The notes under the pieces are model-generated. The model was not told where the DNA came from. It worked only from the letters and a program-made list of their open reading frames with translations, and made no database searches. Both the position numbers and the translations under genes were made by a program. From Brachionus plicatilis (lineage: Eukaryota; Rotifera; Eurotatoria; Ploima; Brachionidae), in contig QEOQ01000444.1 in the NCBI GenBank assembly GCA_010279815.1, positions 310,001 to 374,000 on the forward strand: a stretch of 64,000 bases of DNA. The letters run 5' to 3'. Below, piece after piece: positions 21,850 to 34,700 of the stretch. Position 1 is the stretch's first letter; every line of letters starts with the position of its first letter.

Positions 21850-22712
21850 AATTTTGATTTTTAACAATTTTATTGTCAACAAAAAAATAATCAAGTTTTT
21901 TAGAAATTAAAATTCCATGAGCTAATTTATAATTAGCTTTAAGCATTTAAAATAAGATAAGTAAAAATTTAAACCAAAGGATCTGTTAATCTCATTTCTT
22001 CCGATATTTGCAACTTAAAAAAAAAAATTTTATAATTTTTTTAAATTGATTATATAAAAGTACCATTGTACATGCGGGACAGCAATGAGCCACCAAAGCG
22101 TCTTCAAATAAATTACCCTTAATTTTTAAATATTAAATAAATAATCTTGATTTTTTTTTATTTTGTCTTTACATCTATTGACCGCTCGACTCTAATCTTT
22201 GTACGCAAAGGTGTCAAATTTCCAAAAATCAAATTGCTGAATCGTTCATCTGCTCGATCAAAAAGATAAAACATGTAACATGGTGCGCAGAACATTGCCA
22301 AAAGAAATTCTCTGAAGTTATCGAAACAATCAAATAAACCAACTGACCACGCACGTGTGGAATAAACATAATTTCTTTAATTTATTTAAAATAAATTTAA
22401 TTAATTTAGAAAAAAAATAATTTTTTTAAATACTGTTGTTCTCCCTTCATTATTGGCGCTGCTTTACCGGGTTGTCTTAAAAAATAGAATTAATAAAATA
22501 TAATTTTAAGAAATTTTAGTTTTTTTTACGTTATTGTAGTGAAAATTGGTTCTACGTTAGCTTTATCTGTGTTCATTCTATTACTTGATTAGATTGTTTA
22601 AAAAATATAAATTATTTTATAAATTGTCAGATGAGTCTCATCTTACTCAATTTATATGGACTTTATGTGTGTTTTGATGCATTTTAAATATTTTTATTGA
22701 AGCGATAAATTT
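21850..22712. repeat. Duplicated segment B carrying a PLAC8-like gene
   Basis: Same orientation as segment A. The match covers the gene and its 3' flank, and on the 5' side stops just after GAAGCGATAAATTTT at about 22712, shorter than the A-C match. Confidence 0.85.
21992..22576 (-). CDS. PLAC8-family small Cys-rich membrane protein, copy B
   Basis: Exons 22530-22576, 22434-22475, 22173-22374 and 21992-22117 on the minus strand, with the same splice sites and phases as copy A. The protein core is the same (TRAWSVGLFDCFDN, FCAPCYMFYLFDRAD, CCPACTMV). A two-base difference at the end of exon 4 removes the stop used in copy A; the frame runs on for about 12 codons through a T-rich stretch (FFF, then LSCKYRKK) to TGA. 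So copy B is either a slightly longer protein or drifting. It lies just upstream of the LINE's 5' end. Confidence 0.78.
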
Positions 22713-23544
22713 TTTCTTTCAAGTAATAAAGTAAAAATTTTATAAATTGGAACCGAGTCAAAATCCAGAGTAAAGAATAAAACAAAAAATTTAAGTGAGA
22801 TTAATGTAAGCCATGATAGTTTTTTTTTCTATTTTTGACAACTTATAAAATTTTTTATTTTTCAATAATTATTTAATTGCATCAATTGTATAGAAATTGT
22901 TTAAATATTTCTTTTGAAAGCAATAAATTCTGACAACAATTTTTAACAACAATTGAAAGGAATTTTTTTGTTAAACTTAAAACTTTTTTTAACCTTTAAG
23001 TCAGATATTAATTTTTTATCTGAAAGCTAAATAATAAAAACTTGAAACTCTAATAATATAATTACCTAAATAAAATTTTTTTCTAAAATGCGGACAAATT
23101 TCTTGTATTAAATTTATTTTATCCAACATGTTTTGAATACATGTTAATAACAACTCTGTTTTAATAACTCTGTTCTTGGGTTGTACAATTTTCCCATTTC
23201 TTTGATCTTACGACCTGTTGTATAGTGATTGTTGTGTCGCCAGACATTCTTATCGATATAAGATTGAACCATTGATCTAGTACACCAGTGCATTTCCTTG
23301 AACTTTTGCTTTCAATATTGTTGATACATGTGTCTTTAAAATAAGATAGAAAATGAATCAAATCTTTTACAATTACTGGGTATACATGTATACTCAAATG
23401 TATACATGTATACCCAGTATACAATCAATGATCACATTTTTTTTGCGCAAGGCCATAATCTAATAAGCCTAAATACATTTTATCAGTATTAAAAATTTTG
23501 TCATTACAATTCAACTTACAAAATAATTATTTAGTTACAATCAA
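22713..23544. other. Gene-free stretch with a short palindrome
   Basis: No gene that I trust. At 23379-23417 there is a palindrome with perfect 17-base arms (TGGGTATACATGTATAC and its complement). An 87-codon minus-strand frame at 23161-23424 runs through that palindrome and has no recognisable domain, so I do not call it a gene. Confidence 0.4.
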
Positions 23545-23860
23545 ATAATAAAACGCTATCTTAAAGTTTTATTTTTTCAATTTTGTTGAATCATAATCAG
23601 AGACTGTCAAAATATGGTTTAAAAAATATCTAGTTTCTAAAGATAAAATTTTGTGCAACCGAATTCCAGGCTCTGCAAAAACTCTGCAATTTTCTGTAAA
23701 ATGCACACCATTAAAAAATATTTGATTAAAAAATGCAATAAATTGCAGAGTTTTTGCAGAGCCTGGAATTCGGTTGCACAAAATTTGTACAATATTGTAC
23801 TTTTTATAGAGTCATTTTTGCACAATTAAAAAATAAATTATAGCGTTTTTACTTTTTGTA
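23545..23860. repeat. Palindromic hairpin element with CTCTGCAAAAACTCTGCA core
   Basis: Best arms are about 23648-23690 and 23745-23785: ATTTTGTGCAACCGAATTCC followed by AGGCTCTGCAAAAACTCTGC, and the reverse complement on the right. Weaker symmetry extends outward (an AAACGCTAT word on both sides). It shares its core with 4146-4341. Confidence 0.75.
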
Positions 23861-23906
23861 CTGTAATTTTTGTACTAAAATTTCACATTGCCTAGAATAA
23901 AAAATT

Positions 23907-24250
23907 TAAAGTTGGGCGAAGTAGGTATAATTTGCGATATGAATCTATGTTCCCCAAAGTCAAACACTTGAAGGGTTATAAATTAAGTTTAATTTTCTTT
24001 AATTTTTATTATTTATGTTTAAAGGCAAAGATTTAAGTAGAAAGGGCATTTGAATATTTTGGATAGTTGAAAGGGTAATACCAGGTCAACTAGATCAGAG
24101 AAAATTCTATTTCTAAAACACGTTCAAATTAAATAAAAACAAAAAAATCATTAACTTCATTTTTTTAATTTCATATCAGCTTTGAGAATTATGCATTCTA
24201 TTAAATAGCTTCTCTATTCAATTTGCTCATCTAATCTAAAAGTTTTTCAC
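23907..24250 (+). repeat. Dispersed repeat family, copy 2
   Basis: Diverged copy of 1092-1400; see that entry. Confidence 0.65.
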
Positions 24251-25559
24251 CTAATTTGAAATCTGATCAGCTAATTCTATTTTGGTTCACTTGTTCGTGA
24301 TCGAAAAAATTAGGTGAACTCATATTTTTGCATAATATGTGAACTATGGTTCTCTAGATCGAGTTTACCAACGATTCAATATCAATGAAAATCTAAATGA
24401 ATTATTTTTTCTTTTTTTTCAATTTATTTTATCTTATTAAACTTTATTTTTCGTTTTTTTGTCATAAATTTTATATTTATTCTGAAGCATTAGCCAGGTA
24501 CAGATAAACAAATAAATAAATAAATTATTTAAAAGTTAAAAAAAGAATTTTGAATATTTTTTCAAATTTCCAAATAAAAATTAAACTCATTCTTTTTTAC
24601 TTAAGAGTTTAATTTCAAATATGAAAACGCTTGCAATACAAACTTCAAATTATTTTTTTATTGAAACTGAAAAAAATATTGAAACATAGCACTTTTTCAA
24701 TATTATTTCAACATTGGATATATTTTGTAATTCAAACGCAAAAATTAAACCAAATGAATTTATAAATATATTTAATATCCATAGCTCGATGATCAATTAT
24801 TGATTTTAATCTTAATGTCTTTGCTACATGAAAAATTTCAGCAAATTTTTTTTAAAAAAAAATTCAAGAAACCATTAAATTAATTTTTGAAAAATATTAT
24901 GCAAAGCTAAAGGCCTAAAGGCATTTGATTTCCTGATGATTCAATATTGATAGTTTTTTTGCCAGCAAAGACCCGTTGAGAAATTTTTATAAACGTAAAG
25001 CGACATTAAGGTTTTGAATTTGAGCTCTCTGTTAGCTAAAATCAATTTATAAAATTTTATAATATTATTTATAAAATTTTTTTTTTAAAGTTAACTTAAA
25101 AAAAAGAATTAAGGGTTTACCTTAAAAATTTGGTATTAAATGGAAATATATCAGAGCTTTTTAGAAGTTCAAAATTAAAGTCCAAGTAGGGACTGTAATT
25201 ATTTTGTTAAATTTTTTTTTTTTAAGTTGGACTTCAGGACCAAGTAAATTTGTTTGATTAACAATCGACTAAAGAAAGAAGATTTTTTACTTTTTTCTTA
25301 AGATAAAAGCATCTTAAATAAAATCTTTCTATTGAAATATAATTTTAGTATTTTTTAATTATGTATTTGTAATGTTTATATTAGTACCCTTGGGTCCGTC
25401 TATCCGATCTCGCTCGTTAGACGTATATAACATGTATTTATGCTCCTTCTTAATTTAAACGCTCATGGTTAAGTTAATTAACTCCAGTGATATCGACAAA
25501 GATATCGCTATATCACAGTATTTTAAAATAAAATAGAAATTGATTATATTAAATTAGTT
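24251..25559. other. Gene-free AT-rich stretch
   Basis: No gene. At about 25147-25260 lies a degraded AAGTCC-type MITE remnant beginning CAGAGCTTTTTAGAAG. Confidence 0.45.
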
Positions 25560-26810
25560 TTATAACGTTAGAAAAAATGTTCAAAAAAAGTTAAATTTTA
25601 GTTAAAATTAAATTCTTTTGATCAAAAATTTCTAAAATCTTGCAATTAGTTTTGCACAAAATTCATATTTATTTCTCAAAAATATAAAATTGTAAAAATT
25701 TCAAAAAAATATTGCCATCTCTGTATGGTCTGTCAAGAACAATTTATTTGATATTTTTTAAAATTAATTTTAAATTTTAAAATAAGATCTGAAAATGCAT
25801 TTAAAACTTGGAATTAATAAAAATAAATAAAAAGGCGTAAACTATTTTATTTGATTTTTATTTAAAAAAATTCAATTGCTCATTGAATTGTTGTTATTTT
25901 TTTTTAAAGAAAATATTACAAGTTTTTTTTTTTATTATTTGATAAAATTTTTCGCTTCAATAAAAATATTTAAAATGCATCGAAACACAAAAGTCCATAT
26001 AAATTGAGTAAGATGAGACTCATCTGACAATATATAAAATAATTTATATTTTTTAAACAATCTAATCAAGTAATAGAATGAACACAGATAAAGCTAACGT
26101 AGAACCAATTTTCACTACAATAACGTAAAAAAAACTAAAATTTCTTAAAATTATATTTTATTAATTCTATTTTTTAAGACAACCCGGTAAAGCAGCGCCA
26201 ATAATGAAGGGAGAACAACAGTATTTAAAAAAATTATTTTTTTTCTAAATTAATTAAATTTATTTTAAATAAATTAAAGAAATTATGTTTATTCCACACG
26301 TGCGTGGTCAGTTGGTTTATTTGATTGTTTCGATAACTTCAGAGAATTTCTTTTGGCAATGTTCTGCGCACCATGCTACATGTTTTATCTTTTTGATCGA
26401 GCAGATGAACGATTCAGCAATTTAATTTTTGGAAATTTGACACCTTTGCGTACAAAGATTAGAGTCGAGCGGTCAATAGATGTAAAGACAAAATAAAAAA
26501 AATCAATTTTATTATTTATTTAATATTTAAAAATTAAGGGTAATTTATTTGAAGACGCTTTGGTGGCTCATTGCTGTCCTGCATGCACAATGGTACCTTT
26601 ATATAATCATTTAAAAAAATTATAAAAAATTTTTTTTTTAAGTTGCAAATATCGGAAGAAATGAGATTAACAGATCCTTTGGTTTAAATTTTTACTTATC
26701 TTATTTTAAATGCTTAAAGCTAATTATAAATTAGCTTATCGAATTTTAATTTCTAAAAAACTTGATTATTTTTTTGTTGACAATAAAATTGTTAAAAATC
26801 AATATTTTAT
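25560..26810. repeat. Duplicated segment C (inverted) carrying a PLAC8-like gene
   Basis: Reverse complement of segment A over about 1.25 kb including 500 or more bases upstream of the gene. Confidence 0.85.
26078..26625 (+). CDS. PLAC8-family small Cys-rich membrane protein, copy C
   Basis: Exons 26078-26124, 26179-26220, 26280-26481 and 26539-26625 on the plus strand, giving 125 residues with the same domain as copies A and B. The end of exon 4 differs slightly (PLYNHLKKL before TAA). Donors and acceptors are preserved: GTAAAA, GTATTT and GTAAAG donors, and AAG acceptors. Intact frames in three copies that differ mostly outside exons suggest that at least one is expressed, but whether this is selection or youth cannot be told by eye. 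It is convergent in orientation with copy B. Confidence 0.82.
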
Positions 26811-26962
26811 TTTTTTTGATGTTTAATTTTTTTATTTTATCAAATTAAAATACTTAAGTATTTGATTAACAAAATAAACAGCCATTTTCCCTTTTTTCTT
26901 TTAAGTAAAAACTTAAAATAGGCTATATTTTCAATATTTTACGTAAATTGGCAAAATGGAAA

Positions 26963-27128
26963 TAATTTTACATTTTTACATTTTCATATTTTTAGATTTT
27001 TTGTGCAATATTTCAGAAAATAAAAAAAAAATCTTCCAAATTATTTAATTACTAAAATTAAAAATAAAAATTTTATGAAAAATTGCATAGAAAATCTAAA
27101 AATATGAAAATGTAAAAATGTAAAATAT
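26963..27128. repeat. Hairpin element with TACATTTTTACATTTT arms
   Basis: The left arm about 26963-27006 (TTTACATTTTTACATTTTCA, then TATTTTTAGATTTT) is the reverse complement of about 27085-27128. Related to the palindrome split by the LINE, which carries the same ACATTTTTACATTTT words in its outer arms. Confidence 0.65.
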
Positions 27129-28738
27129 TCTACATTTTTCCAGTAAATTGATGAAATGTTCAAAGAATTCAAGAATTTTGAGGTTTTTTTTATTAATTGC
27201 TTATTTTTTCAAGGGAAAAATTAACCCAAAAAAACTTATGCAAATTATATTAAATTAAATTTTATCACAATAAATGGTTAATGGTAAATGATAAAAAATC
27301 GTAAATAATAGTAATTTATTAAAAAATAAGTTTTTTGGTGAGAGAGATCTTAGAATATAGAAAATTTGGAATGAAAGAGATAAAATTTTTTAAAACCACA
27401 TAAGTCCAAGAATAAAACCATTTAAAGAAGTTTAAATTGATTTAGTATTAAAATATTTGTTAATAAAATTTAAAGTTGCAATTGAATATTAAGATTTTTT
27501 AAATTTTCTTATCGAAACAATAATTGGACAGCTTTCTTTTTTGCAATTCAAAAAATCAAAAGGATTAATATCCTAGAATGTTCAAATTGTATTTGTATTT
27601 CTTTTTTCAAAGTACCTTTGACACCATTTTTCAATTTTTTTTTGTTGATTATATCAGAAATTTGGAGCCTGTTAGCATCTTTATTATGCGGCAAATGCAG
27701 TAGCGTAAGTTTGGTTAAGTTTTACTACTCAATTCCAACCAAAAAGATTAATTTCTGATCAAACTTTAAAATTCCATTGGATTTGAAATTTAGCCACTTA
27801 ATAAATCAAATGAAAAATTAACAAATCTTTTAAAATTGAAAAAAATTTAATTTTTTAGGTTTAAAAATTTTATTTTAAAATATTTTTTATTAAAATGTCA
27901 AAATATTGTTCAAAAATATGTCTAATTTAAACACTGAAATTAAAAATGACAAATAAATTCATTTTTGTATGATGGAATTTGAATAATGTTTAAAATAATT
28001 GAAAACGAAGCATTAGGTTTTTTTAGGTAAAATTTAGGAAAATATGATTTTTTACTTTTGTAAATATTCGAAAATTTATTGAAAATTCTCCGAATGGTCA
28101 AAAACCAGTTTGATCATTCAAATATTTAACATTTGTCATTTTTATCATTTTATTTTTCTGCTTTATTTTTTAAAATTTGAACTGTGTAAAAATAGGCCTG
28201 AATCAAGGGTCTCAATCAGTGGCATAGTCAGTAAAAGGCTAAGGGGTGCTCAAGCCACAAACAAAAACCTTTTAACAGTTCGGTTTATTAAGAACAGTCA
28301 TAATTTTTCAGTTAAATTATAAATTTTAAAAAAAATTAAAAGAAAATTTTTTTTTTATCTGCTTTTTTTTTATAACTCATAAATAAAATGTTTTTTTTTT
28401 AAATACCATCTAATAAAATGAAATTTTCTTAAAAAAAATTTTTCCACTAAAAAAATAAAAATTTTCGAATTCATATAATATTATTTTGTTTGTCCTACGT
28501 TAATTGATTTTTAATAAAAATTAAATAAAAAATTTTAAATTAGATTCATACTACATTTTTTATTTTAATCCTATGATTAATCATTTAAATTTAAAAATAT
28601 AATACAAAGATTTAAATATGATATGAATGAAATAATAAATTTGAGCACTTCAAACATAAAAATTAGATAAAAAATCGATATTTTATAAAAATTAAAAAAA
28701 AAATTTCATTTTAAAATTTTATTTTTTGAAAGCAAAAA
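27129..28738. other. Gene-free stretch upstream of the TRPC gene
   Basis: No gene seen. At about 28205-28255 a patch reads TCAGTGGCATAGTCAG, then GGGGTGCTCAAGCC, which looks like a transposon end but has no partner. The last few hundred bases presumably include the TRPC promoter; no motif stands out. Confidence 0.35.
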
Positions 28739-31700
28739 ATGTTAAGTAAAAAACAAATAAAAAATTCTTTTTCGAGAAAATCCTTAAAAGATGGAGATCA
28801 TCAGTCGTCTTTAGTAATTTAGTGTTAATTAAATTTCAAGCCTTGATAAAAAGTTTTATTTTCAAGCCGGACATAAATGAAAAATTTATCGAAGCATGTG
28901 AAAGCGGTGATTTGAACACTGTTAATTTCATCATTCAAAACATCAAGGACTTTAACATCGAAGTCACTGATAACCTTGGTCGGACAGCGCTCAGACTCGC
29001 TGTAGAAAACGAGCACCTAGAAGTAATTAAGAAAAAAAGGCAACAAAAAAATAATAAATATAATTATTTATTAATCTAAAAAGGTTGTGCAAGCACTTCT
29101 TGCCAAATCGGACAGTCAAAAAATTCGCGATGCCCTCTTGCTGGCCATCTTTATGGGCTTCACAAACATAGCCGAAGCTATAATGAAGCATCCTAAGTAC
29201 AAAATTTTAAATGAAAAAAAAATACTCAACGGAGACACGGACTCATTTTGGCAAACACCAAGTTCAGACGATGCCCAGTTCTCACCAGACATCACCCCAA
29301 TAATGCTGGCCTCCCAATTCAACAGGACTGAAATTGTTCAAATGCTTCTGCTAAATGGAGACAGAATTTCAAAGCCACATGACTTCAACTGCAAATGCAT
29401 CGAGTGCTTGAACAAATTTAAATTTGATTCATTGCGTCATGCCCAATCGAGACTTAATGCCTATAAAGGTCTCGCGAGTGAATCATACATTTCACTGGCT
29501 AGCATTGATCCTATACTTACGGCCTTTGAATTGGGACGCGAGCTCGGCATTCTTGCCGAAAAAGAAAAGTATTTTAAACACGAATATCTCCAATTGAGAC
29601 ATTCGTTGAGCACCTATTCAGTCAAATTGTTGAATAATGTTCGCGGAAGAGATGAATTGGAAATTGTGCTGAACAAGACTGGCAAGGAAAAAGAGGAAAA
29701 ATACGAACAATTGGCACGACTAGATTTGGCTCTCAGATTTCAAGAAAAACCAGTAAATATTATTTTTATAGATTTTCATTTTTTTTAATTAATTAAAAGA
29801 TTTATTTTTTTTCTCTCAGAGACTAAATAAATTTTCGTTCATAAAAAAGCTCAAGGCTTATCACATACTGATTGTGAAAGAAATAATTCTTTTTATATAA
29901 TAACATTTAAGAAATATAAAATTTTTTGTATTATAGTCAGAGTTGTTTAAAAGACCTAAAAAAAGTTTTTTTATTTCAAAGTCCAAGTCCTGGCTTTAAA
30001 ATTTAAAAAAAAAAAAAAGTCCCAGATTTTTTTTTTAAATTTGCTAGATCAGACTTCATATCAAAAATTTATATACTCTTGGGTTGTCTAAAGCAATAGA
30101 TTTGCCATATATCAGAATTTTCTTGCAATTTTAGCATAATTTTTTTCTTCAGTATTCAAAAATTTTAAAGCCTGCACTTGGACTTTTGAATGAAAATTAT
30201 AAAAAAAAAGTCTAGACTTTGCCTTTTTTTTTTAAATTTAAATTTTTTAAATTTTTGAAGAAAAAAAAAGTCCGGACTTGGACTTGACTTGAGATTTGTT
30301 TTTTTTTAAAAACTCTGATTATAGTCAAAAAAAGTATCATAATATATCAATAATTATTATAATAATATATAAAAAAAATTTATTCTATTTATTAAGAAAA
30401 CTTCTGCATCTACACATTTTAATTTAAAGTAGACACATTAATTAATTTAATTTTAAAATTTTTTATTTTATTCATGATTTCCTTATTATTATTTATTATT
30501 TTTTCTATACTGTCTTTATAGCTTTTAACGAGAAGACTCAAGAAGTTTTTAACACTTTTTTTCATTATTAAAAGGTAAACAAAATAAAAAGTCAAATAAA
30601 AACTATCGAATTTTCTATTCCCTTATTTAAAATCTAAAAATTAATAGAAATTTTAAAAAAGATTGAAGAATTTAAATAAATTAAATATTACATGAAGTTT
30701 TTAAGACTTAGAAAAATTGTGCAAAATTTATCAAATTTTGTAAATTGATTTAATAATTTTAAAATAATTGAATTAATTAATTATTTTTGTATTCATAATA
30801 GCATAGAATTGTACAATAATCGATATAACGCAGCCATATAAAATTTTGGTTTTATTCAGCGGTCGGGTAGACGTGTCTACTGGCTTTTTTTCTATGTCTT
30901 ACATGATAGACGCGTCCACTTGTTTTTTCAAAAATCGAAGGTAGACGCGTCCACTTGTTTTTTCAAAAATCGAAGGTAGACGCGTCTCCTTGCTTTTTTT
31001 TTTACTTTAGAGCATCTTCTTACTTTTTAAAAACTGAGCACGCCCCTGGTTTTATTTTACAAAATAAGAAGTTTTAAAGATGCCTGGTTCTTAATGAGGC
31101 GTTTAGAAATTTCATATAAAAAATTCCTACACAAACTGAAAAAAAATTTATAACTGTCGCCCTAATTGTCAAAAACTTGTTTTGTTTATGAAACAGACTT
31201 GTTTTTAAGTCACAAGTCTTAAGTCAAGTCAATGACTTAAATTTTTTTTTTGTATTTTGGCATTTTCATTTTTACCAGTTTCTACGTAAATTTACTAAAA
31301 TTACCAGAAATCCACTTGTCAAATCGGCACTGTATGAGAATATTTTCAGAATTTTAGGATAATAAGATATGCTATGATATTAGGATATTTCAGGATATGC
31401 CTTTGGAGGATATACCTCACACAATTATTTGAAATTGACTACAGTCAAACCTCGTTAAAACGAACTCTTTGGGTGGAAAATTCGGTATTCGTTTTATCGA
31501 AATTCCCATATAAAATGATAGGGACAAAAAAAATTTTAAACCAAATTTTATTGATTAAAAAAACTAAAATAAAAATGCGAAAAAAACAAAAAGTTAATTT
31601 TTTTGAAAAAAATCCGTAATAGATGGTTGTTTGGTAAAGCTACTTTCAATTATAAAATTTTCAATGTTAAATATTAAATTAATTACATTAGAATTTCGAT

Positions 31701-34700
31701 ACCACTAATTGTGATATTATTGTATTTTTGAGCTTGATCGAACCAATACGACACCACTTGATCAACATTGTCGTAACTTGACAATTTTATACGCTTTTTT
31801 TCTGGACCAGCAAAGTTCTTTTCGTAATGTTCTAAAATTTTTGCTTTCGACGACAAAATAGTAGAAATTGTAGAAGCATTAACGTTGTAATCTTTGTCCA
31901 GCTTTGAAGTGGTTATTTTTTGCTCAGTATGCTTTTTTATAATTTCTATCTTTACTTCAATAGATATACATTTTCTCTTTTTGCAAACTTGATTTTCATT
32001 CATTTTTATCAATTAGAATTTTTAGATAAACAATAATTAGTAATTATCAAGTATTTATTTACTATTTTTTATTATCAAGGTGTTAATTAACGGATGTCAT
32101 TTTTTTTAAATTCGTTATATAAAGGTTTTTTTCTTAAGAAAAGTATTACTCGGTTTTTTTTTATAAGTTCGTTATATCGGGATTTCGTTATAAAGAGGTT
32201 CGTTGTATCAAAGGAAAATCTGCAATCTTTTTCCTTTATAAAAAATCGGCTCCTGGATTCTTATTCGGAAAAAAGAGGATTTCGTTATACGGAGGATCGA
32301 CTGTATTTTGAAATTTTCAAACAAAATTGGTGCGAAATATTCACTCAAAAAAATAGGGCACCCGGTTAGACTTTGTTACCATACTCATTTTAATAGGCAT
32401 ACAATTATCGTTCACCAATAATATTTTTTTTATTCACCAAAAAAATAAAGAATATCACCAAAAAAATATAATCTAAGGCGAAACTCGATTACCAAAATTT
32501 AACACCTAATTCGTGTATTTTGCCGCAAATTTATTCTTAATTGACACCAAAAAATCACAATTACCTGTGCAAATCAAACCACCAATTCAAAATAGGTTTC
32601 TAAACCAAATTAATATTAATTTTACCAAATTAATTTATACTTCACCAATTCAATTTTTTATTCCCCAAAAATATTATAAATAGTATTTTTCATAATGTTA
32701 TTTTACCGCAAATCCTTTAAAAATCAATTGAAACTCAATCGATACGATGACAACAGCAGTAATTCAAGATAACACAGTATCGTCATCAAGTGCAAACGTA
32801 CTAGATTATCAAGATACTAGTGATGATGTAGATTCGGATATTGAATCTGAAACATTGCACATAAAAAGGAAAAGAAGCAAAGGTCATGTGCACAACAATT
32901 ATCAATTATTTGATGAAACTTTGGAAGATCTCAATAAAATAGGCAATTGGAGAAAACAACGCAAGCATTAAACCATATAATGTTGGTATAATGGATGGTT
33001 CATGTAGATGGTACATCAAGAATAACATTTGCAAGCACTTGATTGGCATATCAAAAATTCTAAATATTCCTGGATGTGAAATACCATTATCAGCGAAAAA
33101 TATTCCTATCGGCGAAAAAAGAAAACCTGGAAGACCTGCAAACAAGCCTTGATAGTTCAGTAATTATTTTTGGTTTGATTTGTTTTATTATTGGTGATAA
33201 AAACTATTATTTTGGTTGAAATAGATATTTTTTTGGGGGTAGATTAAAATAGATTAATTTAAAAAAAAATCGATTAAATCAGCACTAATTTATAATTAGC
33301 AAGTTCAAAAAAAAAATTAAAGATAGCAAAAATTTTTATTTAATTAGCAAATTAAAAAAATAAAATCAATTAATTTCGAGCAATATTTACCTGAAATTTT
33401 TTAATAATTAAATAGTCTCAATATTTTAAAATTAGAGATAAGCTCTAAAATAATTCATCAAAACTATCCAAAAAATAATTTTTAACTATTTCTCGAATAC
33501 GCTCATCAAATACAATATAATTTGGCCGAATATAATTATGATAAGAATGGCCTTTGGTACCATTCTTATCATTGTCATATGTTATTTCATTTAAGCCTTT
33601 TTCAGCCATGAAAAAAATTTTGACAATTTTAAAATTAATTCAAATTTTGATGATTAATGCTATTTTCAATGCAATTTTTCAATTCTTATTTGATTTGCTT
33701 TTTTTTGTATTTTTTTGATTTGAATTTTTAACTATTCTATTTTATTTAATTTTTTTTTGACACTAAATAAGTCTGCTATTCTTGTTATTAATTTTAAACT
33801 TGCTATTTTTTTTTTGCTCAATTAACTATGCTATTTTTTGTCTTGCTATTTTAATACAGAGCCATTTTTTTGGTTTAAAATAATTAATAAATTTGGTGAA
33901 AAAATAATATTTTTTTTGGTGAAATAAAATTGTTTTGGTGAAAAATATATTTATTTGGTTCATTTTTTATTATTTTTTTGGTGATTTATTTTGGTGAAGT
34001 ACTTAATAATTATTTGGTGAAGTAGAAATTTAGTGCCATTTTAATAAAGTATAAAATTAAAAAATAAAAATTTTCAAAGTTTGTCGCGCATTCAAATTGC
34101 CAGCAAAAAATTGTTGAAATATGGTACACTGGAGTGAGAAAAATATCCAAAATGAACCCGTTAACAATAATGCTGTTGATCCTATTGCACATCATCCTCT
34201 TGCCGATGTCGTCAATTTTTTTCATCATTCTGCCAAAATCTAAGCCAGGACGGTTTATGACATTGCCATGTGTCAAATTCATATCCCATTTTGCTTCCTA
34301 TTTAATCTTTGTCGGAATGATAGTTTCATCATTTTTCAAGTTTCCCATCCACGAAAATGCCCACAATTTCCTAGACCTATTTCCACGATTCAACGAATCA
34401 TTTCACAAATACACAGACCGCAAGGACTTGAGTGTTCACATTGACTTTGAAAATTTTTTCATCAGAGAAAATAAGCCCACTGGTCTCGAAATCACAATAA
34501 GTGTGTGGATCATAGGCCAAACATGGCACGAAATAAAACAACTAATGACCTATGGCATCTATGACTACTTCTACTCGTCCACAAACACCTTTAACTTGTG
34601 CATGAATGTTCTTTACTTGAGCTCATTTGGATTGAAATATCACACAATGCTAGTGGTTTCTGATTATATACAATTGATTGGAAACGATGAATTCTGGACC

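Larger units (their letters stand above)
32396..34037 (+). mobile_element. MULE-type transposon, internally deleted, copy 1
   Basis: Ends GGCATACAATTATCGTTCACC and GGTGAAGTAGAAATTTAGTGCC, flanked by ATTTTAATA on both sides (32387-32395 and 34038-34046), a 9-bp duplication typical of Mutator-like elements. It is rich in TTCACCAA and TTGGTGAA subterminal repeats. It keeps the first codons of a transposase and its SWIM/C-terminal tail, with the catalytic part deleted. Another element is nested in its right half (33237-33863). Copy 2 is at 57858-58775 in the opposite orientation. Its right end lies about 35 bases from the TRPC exon 4 acceptor. Confidence 0.87.

Noticed and set aside
23161..23424. 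87-codon minus-strand frame
   Set aside because: Runs through a perfect palindrome, has no recognisable domain and no splice or codon signal.
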